A stretch of DNA of 64,000 nucleotides from Gammaproteobacteria bacterium (GTDB lineage Bacteria > Pseudomonadota > Gammaproteobacteria > SZUA-229): positions 1-64,000 of the forward strand of contig JAOUKV010000017.1 in assembly GCA_029882355.1 (NCBI GenBank), in the 5' to 3' direction. The first letter of the stretch is position 1. The number at the start of each line of letters is the position of its first letter. Below, one piece after another: positions 17,086-25,542 of the stretch. A program made the position numbers and the translations under genes. The notes beneath the pieces are model-generated. The model saw only the letters and a list, made by a program, of their open reading frames with translations, did not search any database and was not told where the DNA came from.

Positions 17086-18624
17086 TTAGGATTTTTTAAT
17101 TGTATCTAAAATAAATTCAACAAACGGCACAATGTTCTCATCCCCAGAAGCCGCCTCAAGCGCAACCATATATTGATCTCTTGTTTCCTGTTTTATGATC
17201 ACCCATTTGTAACCACCGACAATGAATAAAAAATTCATTAAGAATCTGGCTGTTCGGCCATTACCGTCCATGAATGGGTGGATATAACCAAGAACAAAGT
17301 GAGCAAGAATTGCTTTAACCGGATACGAAGTCTCTTCAGCTATGCAGTCCTTTAGTGCATCCATACAATCCATCAACTGCTCACTTGCAGGTGGTACGTG
17401 TCTTGATTTTCTAATGTAAATTGGCCCTTTCCTGAAACCTGCTAAATCGCTATCACTAACTATCCCCGCAACAACACAAGGTTTGAATAATGATGTATAC
17501 CATTGAGTTATTCCTATATCGATCAATAAGTTTAGATCACCCCCGTTGTGTGCGGTCGCAATCGATTCTAAAACTTTATTAAAGGCATCATAATAACCCC
17601 TTGCAGCAAGCGCATCTTTAGCCTCATGATCACGTTCAATGGTTTCTGGTGACCAGTCACCATTACTGACACGTTCAATTAAATCAGGAGTTACTTTATA
17701 ACCTTCTATAGACAGGGAGTTATATGCATCATGAATATACACCTCACTAATCATCGCCAATGTTTCACCAATCGGCCTGGCATAAAAATCAAACTCGGGA
17801 TATTGTCCTTCATAGCGGTCCAGAATACTTCCGCGCATTTGTTGCCACATAATTCTAATTCTAGTTGCACTAGCTGCTTCCTTGATCATTCTTCCAAGCT
17901 GAACTGGTGGCTTATCGAATGGATCAACAAATTTTATCTTCTTTAGTCCAGCCCCCGACATAATTGCTTTTAATTTTTCACTCTCGGCTATCATACTCAA
18001 TACTTCATATGCGCCAATGATTCTTCCTGCTGAGGCGATATTTCTTGAACTTATTAACGCATCTGCCAGCGCATCAAAATTAGCGTTTTTTAAAGCTATC
18101 TGCATACTCAATGGATTATTTCTGTAGGCAACAGGCGTCGAACTCACTATGGCACTTTCAAGAGAATAAATATTTAGCCCACGAAAACTAATTAAACTCT
18201 CGGGCCTATTTTTACTGTTCGTCACACAAATACTCATGTTGTTTGGTAGCTCTGTTACAGTCCATATAGCCTCATCACTCAGTACAAACACAACTATTTG
18301 GCCAGGCATCGAATTATTGTCGGTCAACAGATCCAGAGAGGCTTCTGAGCTGAGCCAATAACTGTCTTTGAAACGAGATGATAAATACTGTTCTATAAAC
18401 CCCCACATTGATTCATACCAAAGTGCTGATTCACCTGCTTTTTGTGCAGACAAGTCCGCATCAAGCAAATACCATCCCTTTATTATCTTTTTAAGGTAGC
18501 CATTTTTGATCAGTAACGCTTGCTGTTTAGGTTTTATATTTTTATGGTAAACAATATGCCCAATGGCACTATCGCTGGCACTATGAAGCGCTTCAACAAG
18601 TAGTTGATTTTCTGTTTTTGCCAT
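17086..18624 (-). CDS. Fic AMPylase-type protein with AbiEi-like N-terminal domain
   Basis: A 512-residue protein. The C-terminal Fic domain carries the full motif HPFMDGNGRTAR at 449-460, with the catalytic His and ATP-phosphate-binding GNGR. An inhibitory-helix motif S-x-x-x-E-G (SLSIEG) is at 303-308, which in class II Fic proteins blocks ATP binding. Residues about 25-200 begin with KQQALLIKNGYLKKIIKGWY, like the winged-helix start of AbiEi antitoxin-type regulators. The inferred role is a self-inhibited adenylyltransferase fused to a DNA-binding or antitoxin module. A tandem repeat array lies just upstream of the start codon. Confidence 0.88.
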   Translation of the reverse strand: MAKTENQLLVEALHSASDSAIGHIVYHKNIKPKQQALLIKNGYLKKIIKGWYLLDADLSAQKAGESALWYESMWGFIEQYLSSRFKDSYWLSSEASLDLLTDNNSMPGQIVVFVLSDEAIWTVTELPNNMSICVTNSKNRPESLISFRGLNIYSLESAIVSSTPVAYRNNPLSMQIALKNANFDALADALISSRNIASAGRIIGAYEVLSMIAESEKLKAIMSGAGLKKIKFVDPFDKPPVQLGRMIKEAASATRIRIMWQQMRGSILDRYEGQYPEFDFYARPIGETLAMISEVYIHDAYNSLSIEGYKVTPDLIERVSNGDWSPETIERDHEAKDALAARGYYDAFNKVLESIATAHNGGDLNLLIDIGITQWYTSLFKPCVVAGIVSDSDLAGFRKGPIYIRKSRHVPPASEQLMDCMDALKDCIAEETSYPVKAILAHFVLGYIHPFMDGNGRTARFLMNFLFIVGGYKWVIIKQETRDQYMVALEAASGDENIVPFVEFILDTIKKS

Positions 18625-18714
18625 GACTCGTCCTACCTACATAGTGTTAAAAAAATTAGCAGCTTCATTACTTCGATATAACTATATGAAACATTTTTCC
18701 ACTGATAACAACAA

Positions 18715-19096
18715 CCAGGTTTTAGTGTCTCGCTAATACCAGGTTATTGCGGATTATACACCCAGGCTTTATCGGATCACAATACCAGGTTATTACGAAT
18801 TACATAACCAGGTTTTAATGGGCTGCAATACCAGGTTATTAGAGTACAAAATCGCAATAATAAGGTCAATCTCAAGGTTATTGAGGTTTAGAGTCAGGTT
18901 ATTAGAGCTTTATAGCCAGATTATTGGGGTTCAAGACCAGGTTATTAAAGTACAAGAGCCAGTTTATTTTGGTTCAAGGCCAGGTTATTAGGGTGCCATA
19001 GCCAGGTTATTTTGATTCAAAGCCAGGTTATTAGAGTACCATAGCCAGGGTATTGGGGTTCAAAGCCAGGTTATTAGGTTTCAGAGCCAAAGCTTT
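18715..19096. repeat. Tandem array of about 17 CCAGGTTATT units (21-24 bp period, 43-bp dimers)
   Basis: Units begin at 18715, 18739, 18762, 18785, 18808, 18831, 18873, 18894, 18916, 18937, 18959, 18980, 19002, 19023, 19045, 19066 and 19087. The first block has a 23-24 bp period; after a 42-bp step the period alternates 21/22. Within the second block, odd units end like GGTTCAAAG and even units like AGAGTACCATAG, so the real unit is a 43-bp dimer. All copies point the same way, and frame-breaking lengths make it non-coding. Most units contain CCAGG. The array fills the space between the Fic gene start and the end of the CI-like gene. Confidence 0.95.
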
Positions 19097-19116
19097 TCAT
19101 TGCAGAGAAAAAATAG

Positions 19117-19311
19117 TTAGTTTTCCTCAATATTATCAATTAACAAACTAATCATTCGATTATTCAGATCAACAGAATTTTTGTTTTCATAGGACTTTAA
19201 ATTCTGTCTTTCCGTGCCAAGTTTCCTGGCAAGTTCAGATGCCGATTTTGAACCAGATATCACTTTCAACTTCTCAATTATTTCTTTATTAGTTAGTATT
19301 TTTTCGCTCAT
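19117..19311 (-). CDS. Small CI-repressor-type helix-turn-helix protein
   Basis: A 64-residue protein from the ATG at 19311. The frame is open 18 codons further, but that part would lie across the operator and reads as unlikely protein. The whole length is a phage-CI-type HTH: KEIIEKLKVISGSKSASELARKLG followed by the recognition helix TERQNLKSYENKN. It lacks the usual C-terminal oligomerisation domain. It is divergent from a two-gene plus-strand unit. Three TGTAATA half-sites fill the shared promoter region, so autoregulation and control of the divergent genes is likely. Confidence 0.8.
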   Translation of the reverse strand: MSEKILTNKEIIEKLKVISGSKSASELARKLGTERQNLKSYENKNSVDLNNRMISLLIDNIEEN

Positions 19312-19313
19312 TA

Positions 19314-19353
19314 TGTAATAGATACCTTTACAAATGTAATAAATAGTATTACA
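19314..19353. promoter_or_regulatory. Operator of the CI-like repressor
   Basis: TGTAATA at 19314-19320 is followed by a perfect inverted repeat TGTAATA-N5-TATTACA at 19335-19353. The half-sites cover the region between the repressor ATG (19311) and the divergent gene (ATG at 19383). Confidence 0.65.
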
Positions 19354-19382
19354 GTATACACTCATTAGCGAAGGAGAGAATT

Positions 19383-19628
19383 ATGGAAGTTTTATTAGCT
19401 AGCTGTGGAAATCCCGATCATTACCAGGACCCGGATCAACCTATGTGGGGCTGTGAAAGTGATAGTAAAGTTTCAGTTAAATCACTGGAAGAAGCATCAG
19501 CAGCATGCAGGAGTTTTATAGAACGTAATGAACTAGGTAATGGAAATTGGGCTGGTGGGGATGTATATGAAGGAGATAAACATATAGCCACAATAGCCTA
19601 CAACGGTCGAATAATGGATCCGAAGTAA
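19383..19628 (+). CDS. Small protein of unknown function (81 aa)
   Basis: An acidic 81-residue soluble protein. AAGGAG 7-12 nt upstream of the ATG supports translation. Features are ASCGNPDHYQDPDQPMWGC near the start (two cysteines) and EEASAACRSFIERNELGNGNWAGG, a helix followed by a glycine/tryptophan loop. It is divergent from the CI-like repressor and probably controlled by it. I do not recognise a family. It might be a partner or toxin-like product of the repressor module, but nothing in the sequence shows that. Confidence 0.65.
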   Translation: MEVLLASCGNPDHYQDPDQPMWGCESDSKVSVKSLEEASAACRSFIERNELGNGNWAGGDVYEGDKHIATIAYNGRIMDPK

Positions 19629-19704
19629 TAAAAAAGCTTATGGCAGGACTGCCAATATTGGTCGCCCTGCTTCAAGTTTTTCTGTTAGAAGTTGAGGTTT
19701 GTTC

Positions 19705-19962
19705 ATGTATGAAAAAGAATTAATCGCTGTAGGAGTTGGTGATGTGCCTGCCTGGTTAGCTGATGAGGGTCTTGAGCTAGCTGTGGAATATTTCGAGGAT
19801 AACAGTCTCAGTCCTCAGACTTGTTTTGAAGCAAAAAATGATCAGAGTGATAGTGAGTTAGCTATGCACTGGGATAAAGCTGAGAAACTGACTAATAATG
19901 TCCTGCTTGGTGATTCACGATATGACAATTCAATGATCAGTTTAGATTTTGATGTCTATTAG
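19705..19962 (+). CDS. Small protein of unknown function (85 aa)
   Basis: An acidic 85-residue protein starting MYEKELIAVGVGDVPAWLADEG. The ATG at 19705 is preferred over a TTG two codons earlier because GAGG lies 7-8 nt before it. Near the end MISLDFDVY is a hydrophobic strand. There are no motifs I recognise. It lies 76 bp after the 81-aa gene on the same strand and may share its promoter behind the CI-like operator. It is followed by the convergent vsr gene. Confidence 0.6.
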   Translation: MYEKELIAVGVGDVPAWLADEGLELAVEYFEDNSLSPQTCFEAKNDQSDSELAMHWDKAEKLTNNVLLGDSRYDNSMISLDFDVY

Positions 19963-19990
19963 AGGACTTTCATTGATGTGGAGATAAATA

Positions 19991-20449
19991 TCAGGTCTTT
20001 TGATAATCTGATTCAAAGTAGGAGCTATCGCCTGTTTTTATCCAAACGTCCAGATTGCCAATTACATCCTGAAATACCTCAGCTTCACGCGTTGTGCATT
20101 CCCATATCACAGCAACCCGCCAACCCTGGTTTGTTAATTCATTAAGCACGCGCTGATCGCGTTTCTGATTATCCTCAAATTTATTTTTCCATTTATCAGC
20201 ATAATCCCTGTCTGAATAAGCCAGCTTACAACCTTGGTGCTGATGCCAGTAACAGCCGTGAGTAAATACCGCGACCTTAAGGCTACGCAAAACGATATCG
20301 GGTTTGATTTTACCGACTTTGCTATCAAGTCTGAAACGGTAGCCGAGTCTGTGTAGAGCCTTGCGAGTGAGCACTTCGGGTTTTGTGTTGCTGCTTCGTA
20401 TGCCGGACATCATTCGGCTACGGGTTTTTTTGTCTACGTTATCAACCAT
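19991..20449 (-). CDS. vsr: Very short patch repair (Vsr) DNA mismatch endonuclease
   Basis: A 152-residue Vsr protein: MSGIRSSNTKPEVLTRKALH near the start, the restriction-fold Asp in GKIKPDIVL, the zinc/metal-site block FTHGCYWHQHQGC, and WRVAVIWECTT. Vsr nicks next to T:G mismatches created by deamination of 5-methylcytosine, opening very short patch repair. It is divergent from a C5-methyltransferase gene with an 85-bp shared promoter region, the normal genetic partner. Length is full and key residues are intact. Confidence 0.95.
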   Translation of the reverse strand: MVDNVDKKTRSRMMSGIRSSNTKPEVLTRKALHRLGYRFRLDSKVGKIKPDIVLRSLKVAVFTHGCYWHQHQGCKLAYSDRDYADKWKNKFEDNQKRDQRVLNELTNQGWRVAVIWECTTREAEVFQDVIGNLDVWIKTGDSSYFESDYQKT

Positions 20450-20534
20450 ATAGATATATCTTGTATAAACATCTGGTGTTTGATTGAAATCCTGGTAATC
20501 TAGTCGGATTTTTCATATCCAAAAGTATCACAAA

Positions 20535-22115
20535 GTGAGCGAGCCAGTAAAAATAATCGATTTGTTCGCCGGACCGGGTGGTCTCGGCGAAGGATTCTCG
20601 GCCTATCGCCCAGAAGGCAAACAGGCTTTCAAAATAGCGATTTCTATAGAGAAGGAAGATAGTGCTCACCGCACCCTTTTGCTTCGCTCATTATTTAGGC
20701 AATTTGATCACGATAAAGTACCTGAGGCTTATTACTCATTTCTGCGCGGTGAACTTGGGAAGCATCCGGAAGATGAACTTTACCAGCATCCAGATATTAA
20801 AGAGCATTTAGAGAAAGCTAAAAAAGAAGCGCAGAAAATAGAGTTAGGTAAAGACAAACCTACAGAAGTTTATAAAAAAATACGCGATGCAATTGATGGT
20901 GATGAATGTATTCTCATTGGTGGTCCACCCTGTCAGGCGTATTCATTAGTGGGTCGTGCCCGTAATGCTGGTAAGAAAGACTATGTAGATACAGAAGATC
21001 ACCGTAATTATCTTTATAAGGAATACCTGAAAATTATTTCAAAATTTCAGCCTAAAGTTTTTGTAATGGAAAACGTAAAGGGAATACTTTCAGCCAAGGT
21101 TGGTAATGAGAAGATATTTGATTCTATTCGTGAAGATTTACAGAACCCTTATAATGCGACTAAAGTTAAAGCAGATAAAGGAAGAAAAAAACATGAATAC
21201 AAAATCTATTCTCTTGTAACAAAAACAGACGATACACCAGACCCGCATGATTTTATTATTCGCACAGAGGATTATGGTATTCCACAGGCTCGGCACCGAG
21301 TAATTTTACTTGGTGTTCGACAAGATATAGCAGACAAGCTTGACGATTTTGAAAGATTACAGACTGTAGATGATAAACCCACAGTTCGACATGTTATATC
21401 CGATCTGCCCAATTTGCGTAGTCGTTTATCCAAAAGCAAAGACTCAACTGATGCATGGCGTGACAGCATAGTCAGAATGAATGAAGAAATGCTTGGTCAG
21501 CTAAAAAATGATGATCATGTTCCGAATAAGGTCTATAACGAATTGATTGATCAGCTGGAAAAGATCTTAAAGTCACCTTCGAAAACAGGCAAAGACAAAG
21601 GGTTAAAACGAAGTAAATCTGGTTATAACGAAAAATTATCAAGTGAATTACAGAAATGGTATAAAGACGATGAATTAGGTTACTCTATTGTTAATCACGA
21701 AACACGTGGTCATATTGTAAGCGATTTACACCGATATATTTACTACAGTACATTCGCTAAAAAAATGAAAGTGTCACCCAAGTCAAATAACCTGCCTAGA
21801 GTTCTTTGGCCTAATCATGATAACTTTGATACTGGTAAATTTGCCGATAGGTTTCGCGTGCAACGCGCAGATCATCCTGGTACAACAGTTACAAGTCATA
21901 TTTCAAAAGATGGGCACTACTTTATTCATTATGAACCTAAACAATGTCGTAGTCTTACGGTAAGAGAAGCAGCCAGGATTCAGACATTTCCTGATAATTA
22001 TTATTTTGTTGGGAATCGAACTCAGCAGTATGTTCAGGTTGGGAATGCTGTGCCGCCGTTTTTGGCGTTTAAGATAGCGAAAATTGTTAATAAAATAATT
22101 TCCACTAGCTGCTAG
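20535..22115 (+). CDS. DNA (cytosine-5) methyltransferase
   Basis: A 526-residue C5-MTase with a GTG start. Motif I is DLFAGPGGLGEGF (9-21), motif IV GGPPCQAYS with catalytic Cys133, motif VI ENV (180-182), motif VIII QARHR (251-255), then LTVREAARIQTFPDNY and VGNAVPP near the C-terminus. Over 100 residues, rich in Lys and Glu, lie between motifs I and IV, more than in Dcm. The target-recognition region is about 290-450 and its specificity is not readable. No cognate restriction endonuclease is evident, so the neighbours (Vsr, receiver protein, GHKL kinase) may complete the system. Confidence 0.93.
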   Translation: MSEPVKIIDLFAGPGGLGEGFSAYRPEGKQAFKIAISIEKEDSAHRTLLLRSLFRQFDHDKVPEAYYSFLRGELGKHPEDELYQHPDIKEHLEKAKKEAQKIELGKDKPTEVYKKIRDAIDGDECILIGGPPCQAYSLVGRARNAGKKDYVDTEDHRNYLYKEYLKIISKFQPKVFVMENVKGILSAKVGNEKIFDSIREDLQNPYNATKVKADKGRKKHEYKIYSLVTKTDDTPDPHDFIIRTEDYGIPQARHRVILLGVRQDIADKLDDFERLQTVDDKPTVRHVISDLPNLRSRLSKSKDSTDAWRDSIVRMNEEMLGQLKNDDHVPNKVYNELIDQLEKILKSPSKTGKDKGLKRSKSGYNEKLSSELQKWYKDDELGYSIVNHETRGHIVSDLHRYIYYSTFAKKMKVSPKSNNLPRVLWPNHDNFDTGKFADRFRVQRADHPGTTVTSHISKDGHYFIHYEPKQCRSLTVREAARIQTFPDNYYFVGNRTQQYVQVGNAVPPFLAFKIAKIVNKIISTSC

Positions 22116-22176
22116 ATTGTTGATATAAATTCATAGTTCATTAAACAATGTTGCGGTTTAAAGTATAAAGCTATGA

Positions 22177-23241
22177 CTATTCATTGAGTACTGGTAATAA
22201 GTCATTAATTTCATTGCTAACTACGGCGATATCGAAATCGGGCGACCCTTGTCTTGCATAATAAGATGAGAAACGACTTACGATATCTTTGTAAAATGAT
22301 GTTGATATTGAGCAGATAGGTTTATATGTGTCATCAAAGTCACCTATTTTAATATTGCTTACACGCTGAAAATCTAAGACGTTAGGCGTTAGCTCGCCGA
22401 AGTTGGGTAAAAAATGATATCTCGGTTTATTATTGTTTACATACGTAGAAATAACTGCTTTTCTGGATTCATTTTTTATTTTACCTAATATATCAGTTGA
22501 TTCTAAAAGATTTACCAAATCAACTAACTGGATATGTTTGGCCTTCTCTTGGGCAAGATCACATGATGGGGTGATTATCATGGCATAATTATTATCGGTT
22601 TTATGTTTAACAATTAGACCTGCTGAGAGACCAGGTTTTACTGGCGGGTAAATATAAATTTCAGCTCGATTTCTCTTGTCATCACAACCATTATTATCAG
22701 AGGCTAAAATTTCCTGAAGATGCGAAAGTGTGTAACGAAGAAGTTGCTTCTCCTTAACCTCAGAAGCTAAATCAATTTGTTTCCAGTGCGATATAGCTTC
22801 TGGCAAGTGCTCCCAAAAAACCTTGTTTAATGCATTCTCTAATATTCCTTTGCCCCCCAATATATTTGTTAACCCAGTTTGATAAACGTTTAATAATTCG
22901 TTAAATATATCGTCATAGCCGTCTTTACCTCTAATATAAAGACCGATATATCCTGGTTCACTACACTTCATTTCACGTGGTGTTCCTGTATATACTGCTA
23001 TTGGAATTCTATATTCTTCATGAATTCTTGCTATAACTTTATTACCACCTTCCTTGTCCTGGTTCAATTTCAAATCGATAATTGCGCCATCAAAGGTACC
23101 GTCAAGCTTTTGAAAAGCCTCATCTGCATTGCTTACTTCAACTGATGATATTTTTATATTTTTTTCTATTTCGTATCTTTTTAGCGTACTTTTATAATCT
23201 TTAATGCTCTCTGGATCATCCTCTACTAATAAAATCTTCAT
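22177..23241 (-). CDS. Response-regulator receiver protein with unknown C-terminal effector
   Basis: A 354-residue protein. Residues 1-115 form a receiver: acidic pocket E7/D8/D9, phospho-acceptor Asp56 in AIIDLKL, Thr85 in VYTGT and Lys105/106 in the RGKDG loop. No classical HTH or enzymatic output follows. Residues about 195-354 carry MIITPSCDLAQEKAKHIQLVDLV and RYHFLPNFGEL, a conserved-looking domain I cannot name with certainty. It starts 2 bp after the GHKL kinase stop and is certainly co-transcribed with it. It converges on the methyltransferase gene. It is likely the phosphorylation partner of the kinase. Confidence 0.8.
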   Translation of the reverse strand: MKILLVEDDPESIKDYKSTLKRYEIEKNIKISSVEVSNADEAFQKLDGTFDGAIIDLKLNQDKEGGNKVIARIHEEYRIPIAVYTGTPREMKCSEPGYIGLYIRGKDGYDDIFNELLNVYQTGLTNILGGKGILENALNKVFWEHLPEAISHWKQIDLASEVKEKQLLRYTLSHLQEILASDNNGCDDKRNRAEIYIYPPVKPGLSAGLIVKHKTDNNYAMIITPSCDLAQEKAKHIQLVDLVNLLESTDILGKIKNESRKAVISTYVNNNKPRYHFLPNFGELTPNVLDFQRVSNIKIGDFDDTYKPICSISTSFYKDIVSRFSSYYARQGSPDFDIAVVSNEINDLLPVLNE

Positions 23242-23243
23242 GT

Positions 23244-25409
23244 TTATTTTTCCTTTTTTTGAATTCTAAAATATGCGCCTGAATCTGACTCAAAGGCTTT
23301 TAATTCCAAGTTGTTCCTTGCTGCTGCTTCACCAGCTATTGCGAGGCCAATACCAGTACCGCCCTGTTTTGTCGTAAATTCTGGTTCAAATATTAGATTT
23401 TCATCGATCAATTTGGTATCAATGCCTGGCCCACTATCTTTATAATTTAATAAATTAAACTGATTGTTTATAGCTGTTACTTTTATATCAATGCATTTAA
23501 CAGGGCACTTTTTTTCTGTGATCCAAAAAAGGCTATTATCTAACAGATTAGTTAGAATCACATATATATCACTGTCCCATCCAATAAAAGAAATGTCATT
23601 TGAACATTCAATATTAACCATCACTCCGTTCTTAATGAATTCATTTTCATAAACGGCTACAGATTTTTCTATTGCAGGTCTTAAATAGAACTCCTTTATT
23701 TTCCCTCTCCTTGCCGTAGAAAGTGGATCAAGCCTACTAAAAAGGTCGGTAAATATTTTAGAATTATATGAAACACCATTGGCAATGTTTAAGATTTCTG
23801 TAATGAGATCGTCAGATGGGTTTTTCTGAAACTCTTTTGCCCAAAAGTTTAAGTTTTTTATCTGGTTCTTGAAGAATCCAAGCGGCTTTCTTCCCTCATG
23901 CATTATCACATTAATTATTTTTCCTAGTGTTGCTTGCCCTTGGTATATAGTAACTTTCTCTTTTATATCTTCTACAAGCTTTGCGTTATCTTCTTCCTTT
24001 TGACTAAGTAACTCTATTATTTCCTCTGCTTCTTTATCATCTATCCCATTAATTTTTAATTTTTTCCTTACCTTATCTTTAATGTCATCAAAGGAAAATA
24101 ATCTTTCAAAATCTTGTTCTATTTTAAGTGCTGACCTGGTTAGGCCTGCCTTTCTTCTATATAAAAAACGCCTTTGTTGTAGTTCATTAATAACTTCTCC
24201 TACAATATTTATCAAATCGTCATAAGCCCTGTTTTCTTTTAATCCGTCACGAGCACTTTTCTCCTCTAATGATGATTTAAGTTCGTCTTCTATTTTCACA
24301 AACCCTATAACCTGATTGCTACCTATGCACATTGATGGGTTTTGTATTCTTTTGTTGTTTAATTTTAGCCAGTCGAAATCAGGATCACCCAGAGGTCTTA
24401 TGCGAAAACCGTTTCTATATACTCCAACGCCATTAGAGCTATTTAACAAATTTTTCGCTTGGGTTTTGTTTAAATAATCTCCTTCATCATTCTTGAGGCC
24501 TCTTTTTATTAAAGAATCAATTGATTCTGATTCTCTATCATAAGCTCGAATGTCAATTTCTACAGAACCACATAATGTGTCTCTGGTTAAATTAAATTCT
24601 ATTATCTCACTTTCAATATTTTTTGTTTTTTGCGATTCATATATAAGCTCGCCTTTACCTGTTGAGTCAATTTTTCCTGATATTTTATAATCAAAAAACT
24701 CAACTAACGGATAAGGCTCTATCTTCTTTTTAGCATTTAAATTAGGTTCTTCCCAAAAATTATTATATGTTAAGAAAATGTCAAATTTTCCAATTTCTTT
24801 TGACTCATGTGCGGGTGATATTAATTTCTTTAGCTCATATTCAAGTTTTTCAAGTTGCCTTTCATCCCATACATCAACGAAATCATCATGACCAGTAATA
24901 GTTATTCTTGTTCCCTGTTGCTTAACTGTTGTAGATGAGCTGATTGTTATTTCAACATCATCCATGTATTTCGCATTTTCGAAATCTTCCCAGTTCAATG
25001 ATAGCTCGGTCGTTTCGCCCGATGGGGTTGTTGTTTCTAGTAACATTTTATTTCCAAGGATTGCAGCGGCATATCTGCCGATGCCTTTTTTTCCTTGCAT
25101 TGTCCTGCCCTCAGGACTCACTTTCCTTATTAGTTTGTCATCAGTAGAAGGTATTAGCCATTTTTCAACAACCACATCTCTTGTCATTCCATGTCCGATG
25201 TCTTCAACTATTATGGTTATCTCTTCTTCATCAGGAGATAACGAAAATATGATATTAACGCTTGGAGAATCTGCGTCATATGCATTCTTAACTAACTCCA
25301 TTACGGCAGAATAATTATCTTTAATGAGGTCTCGGCCAATAGACAAAACATGTCGTCCAGCAGGCCTTAATTTATGTTTGCTAACTTGATTTGACATGTA
25401 TGTGTTCAC
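23244..25409 (-). CDS. Double-GHKL protein: MutL/MORC-like ATPase fused to a histidine kinase
   Basis: A 721-residue protein with two ATPase modules. Residues 1-200 form a Hsp90/MutL/MORC-type GHKL domain: E38-x3-N42-x2-D45 N-box, DIGHG (70-74), GKKGIG (106-111). Residues 200-420 contain an S5-like region ending GVYRNGFRIRPLGDPDFDWL. A coiled linker (450-490) leads to a kinase: dimerisation helix with His504 (IMHEGRKPL), N-box NLLDN (621-625), G1 DSGPG (658-662), F-box, and G2 GGTGIG (683-688). It has no membrane segment, so it is a cytosolic sensor. It is co-transcribed with the receiver protein and sits beside vsr and the methyltransferase. Its trigger and output are unknown. Confidence 0.85.
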   Translation of the reverse strand: MNTYMSNQVSKHKLRPAGRHVLSIGRDLIKDNYSAVMELVKNAYDADSPSVNIIFSLSPDEEEITIIVEDIGHGMTRDVVVEKWLIPSTDDKLIRKVSPEGRTMQGKKGIGRYAAAILGNKMLLETTTPSGETTELSLNWEDFENAKYMDDVEITISSSTTVKQQGTRITITGHDDFVDVWDERQLEKLEYELKKLISPAHESKEIGKFDIFLTYNNFWEEPNLNAKKKIEPYPLVEFFDYKISGKIDSTGKGELIYESQKTKNIESEIIEFNLTRDTLCGSVEIDIRAYDRESESIDSLIKRGLKNDEGDYLNKTQAKNLLNSSNGVGVYRNGFRIRPLGDPDFDWLKLNNKRIQNPSMCIGSNQVIGFVKIEDELKSSLEEKSARDGLKENRAYDDLINIVGEVINELQQRRFLYRRKAGLTRSALKIEQDFERLFSFDDIKDKVRKKLKINGIDDKEAEEIIELLSQKEEDNAKLVEDIKEKVTIYQGQATLGKIINVIMHEGRKPLGFFKNQIKNLNFWAKEFQKNPSDDLITEILNIANGVSYNSKIFTDLFSRLDPLSTARRGKIKEFYLRPAIEKSVAVYENEFIKNGVMVNIECSNDISFIGWDSDIYVILTNLLDNSLFWITEKKCPVKCIDIKVTAINNQFNLLNYKDSGPGIDTKLIDENLIFEPEFTTKQGGTGIGLAIAGEAAARNNLELKAFESDSGAYFRIQKKEK

Positions 25410-25542
25410 TTTTTAATGGTAAGTATTTTGCGTTGCTCTTCATTCTTAATATCTGTTTTTATTATTGTTTTCTTGATACTACACGACTTCAATAAAGGCC
25501 TCTACTGTTGAAAGTAGCGTGGTTAAGACATGACGAAAATAA

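Noticed and set aside
18715-19096. The repeat array as a CRISPR
   Set aside because: The conserved core is only 10 bp, the intervals are 11-14 bp and themselves repeat as A/B forms, and there are no cas genes nearby.
22177-25409. Calling the kinase/receiver pair a Detocs system
   Set aside because: The characteristic third phosphatase gene is absent and the kinase has a MutL-type ATPase rather than a TPR sensor; I keep it unnamed.
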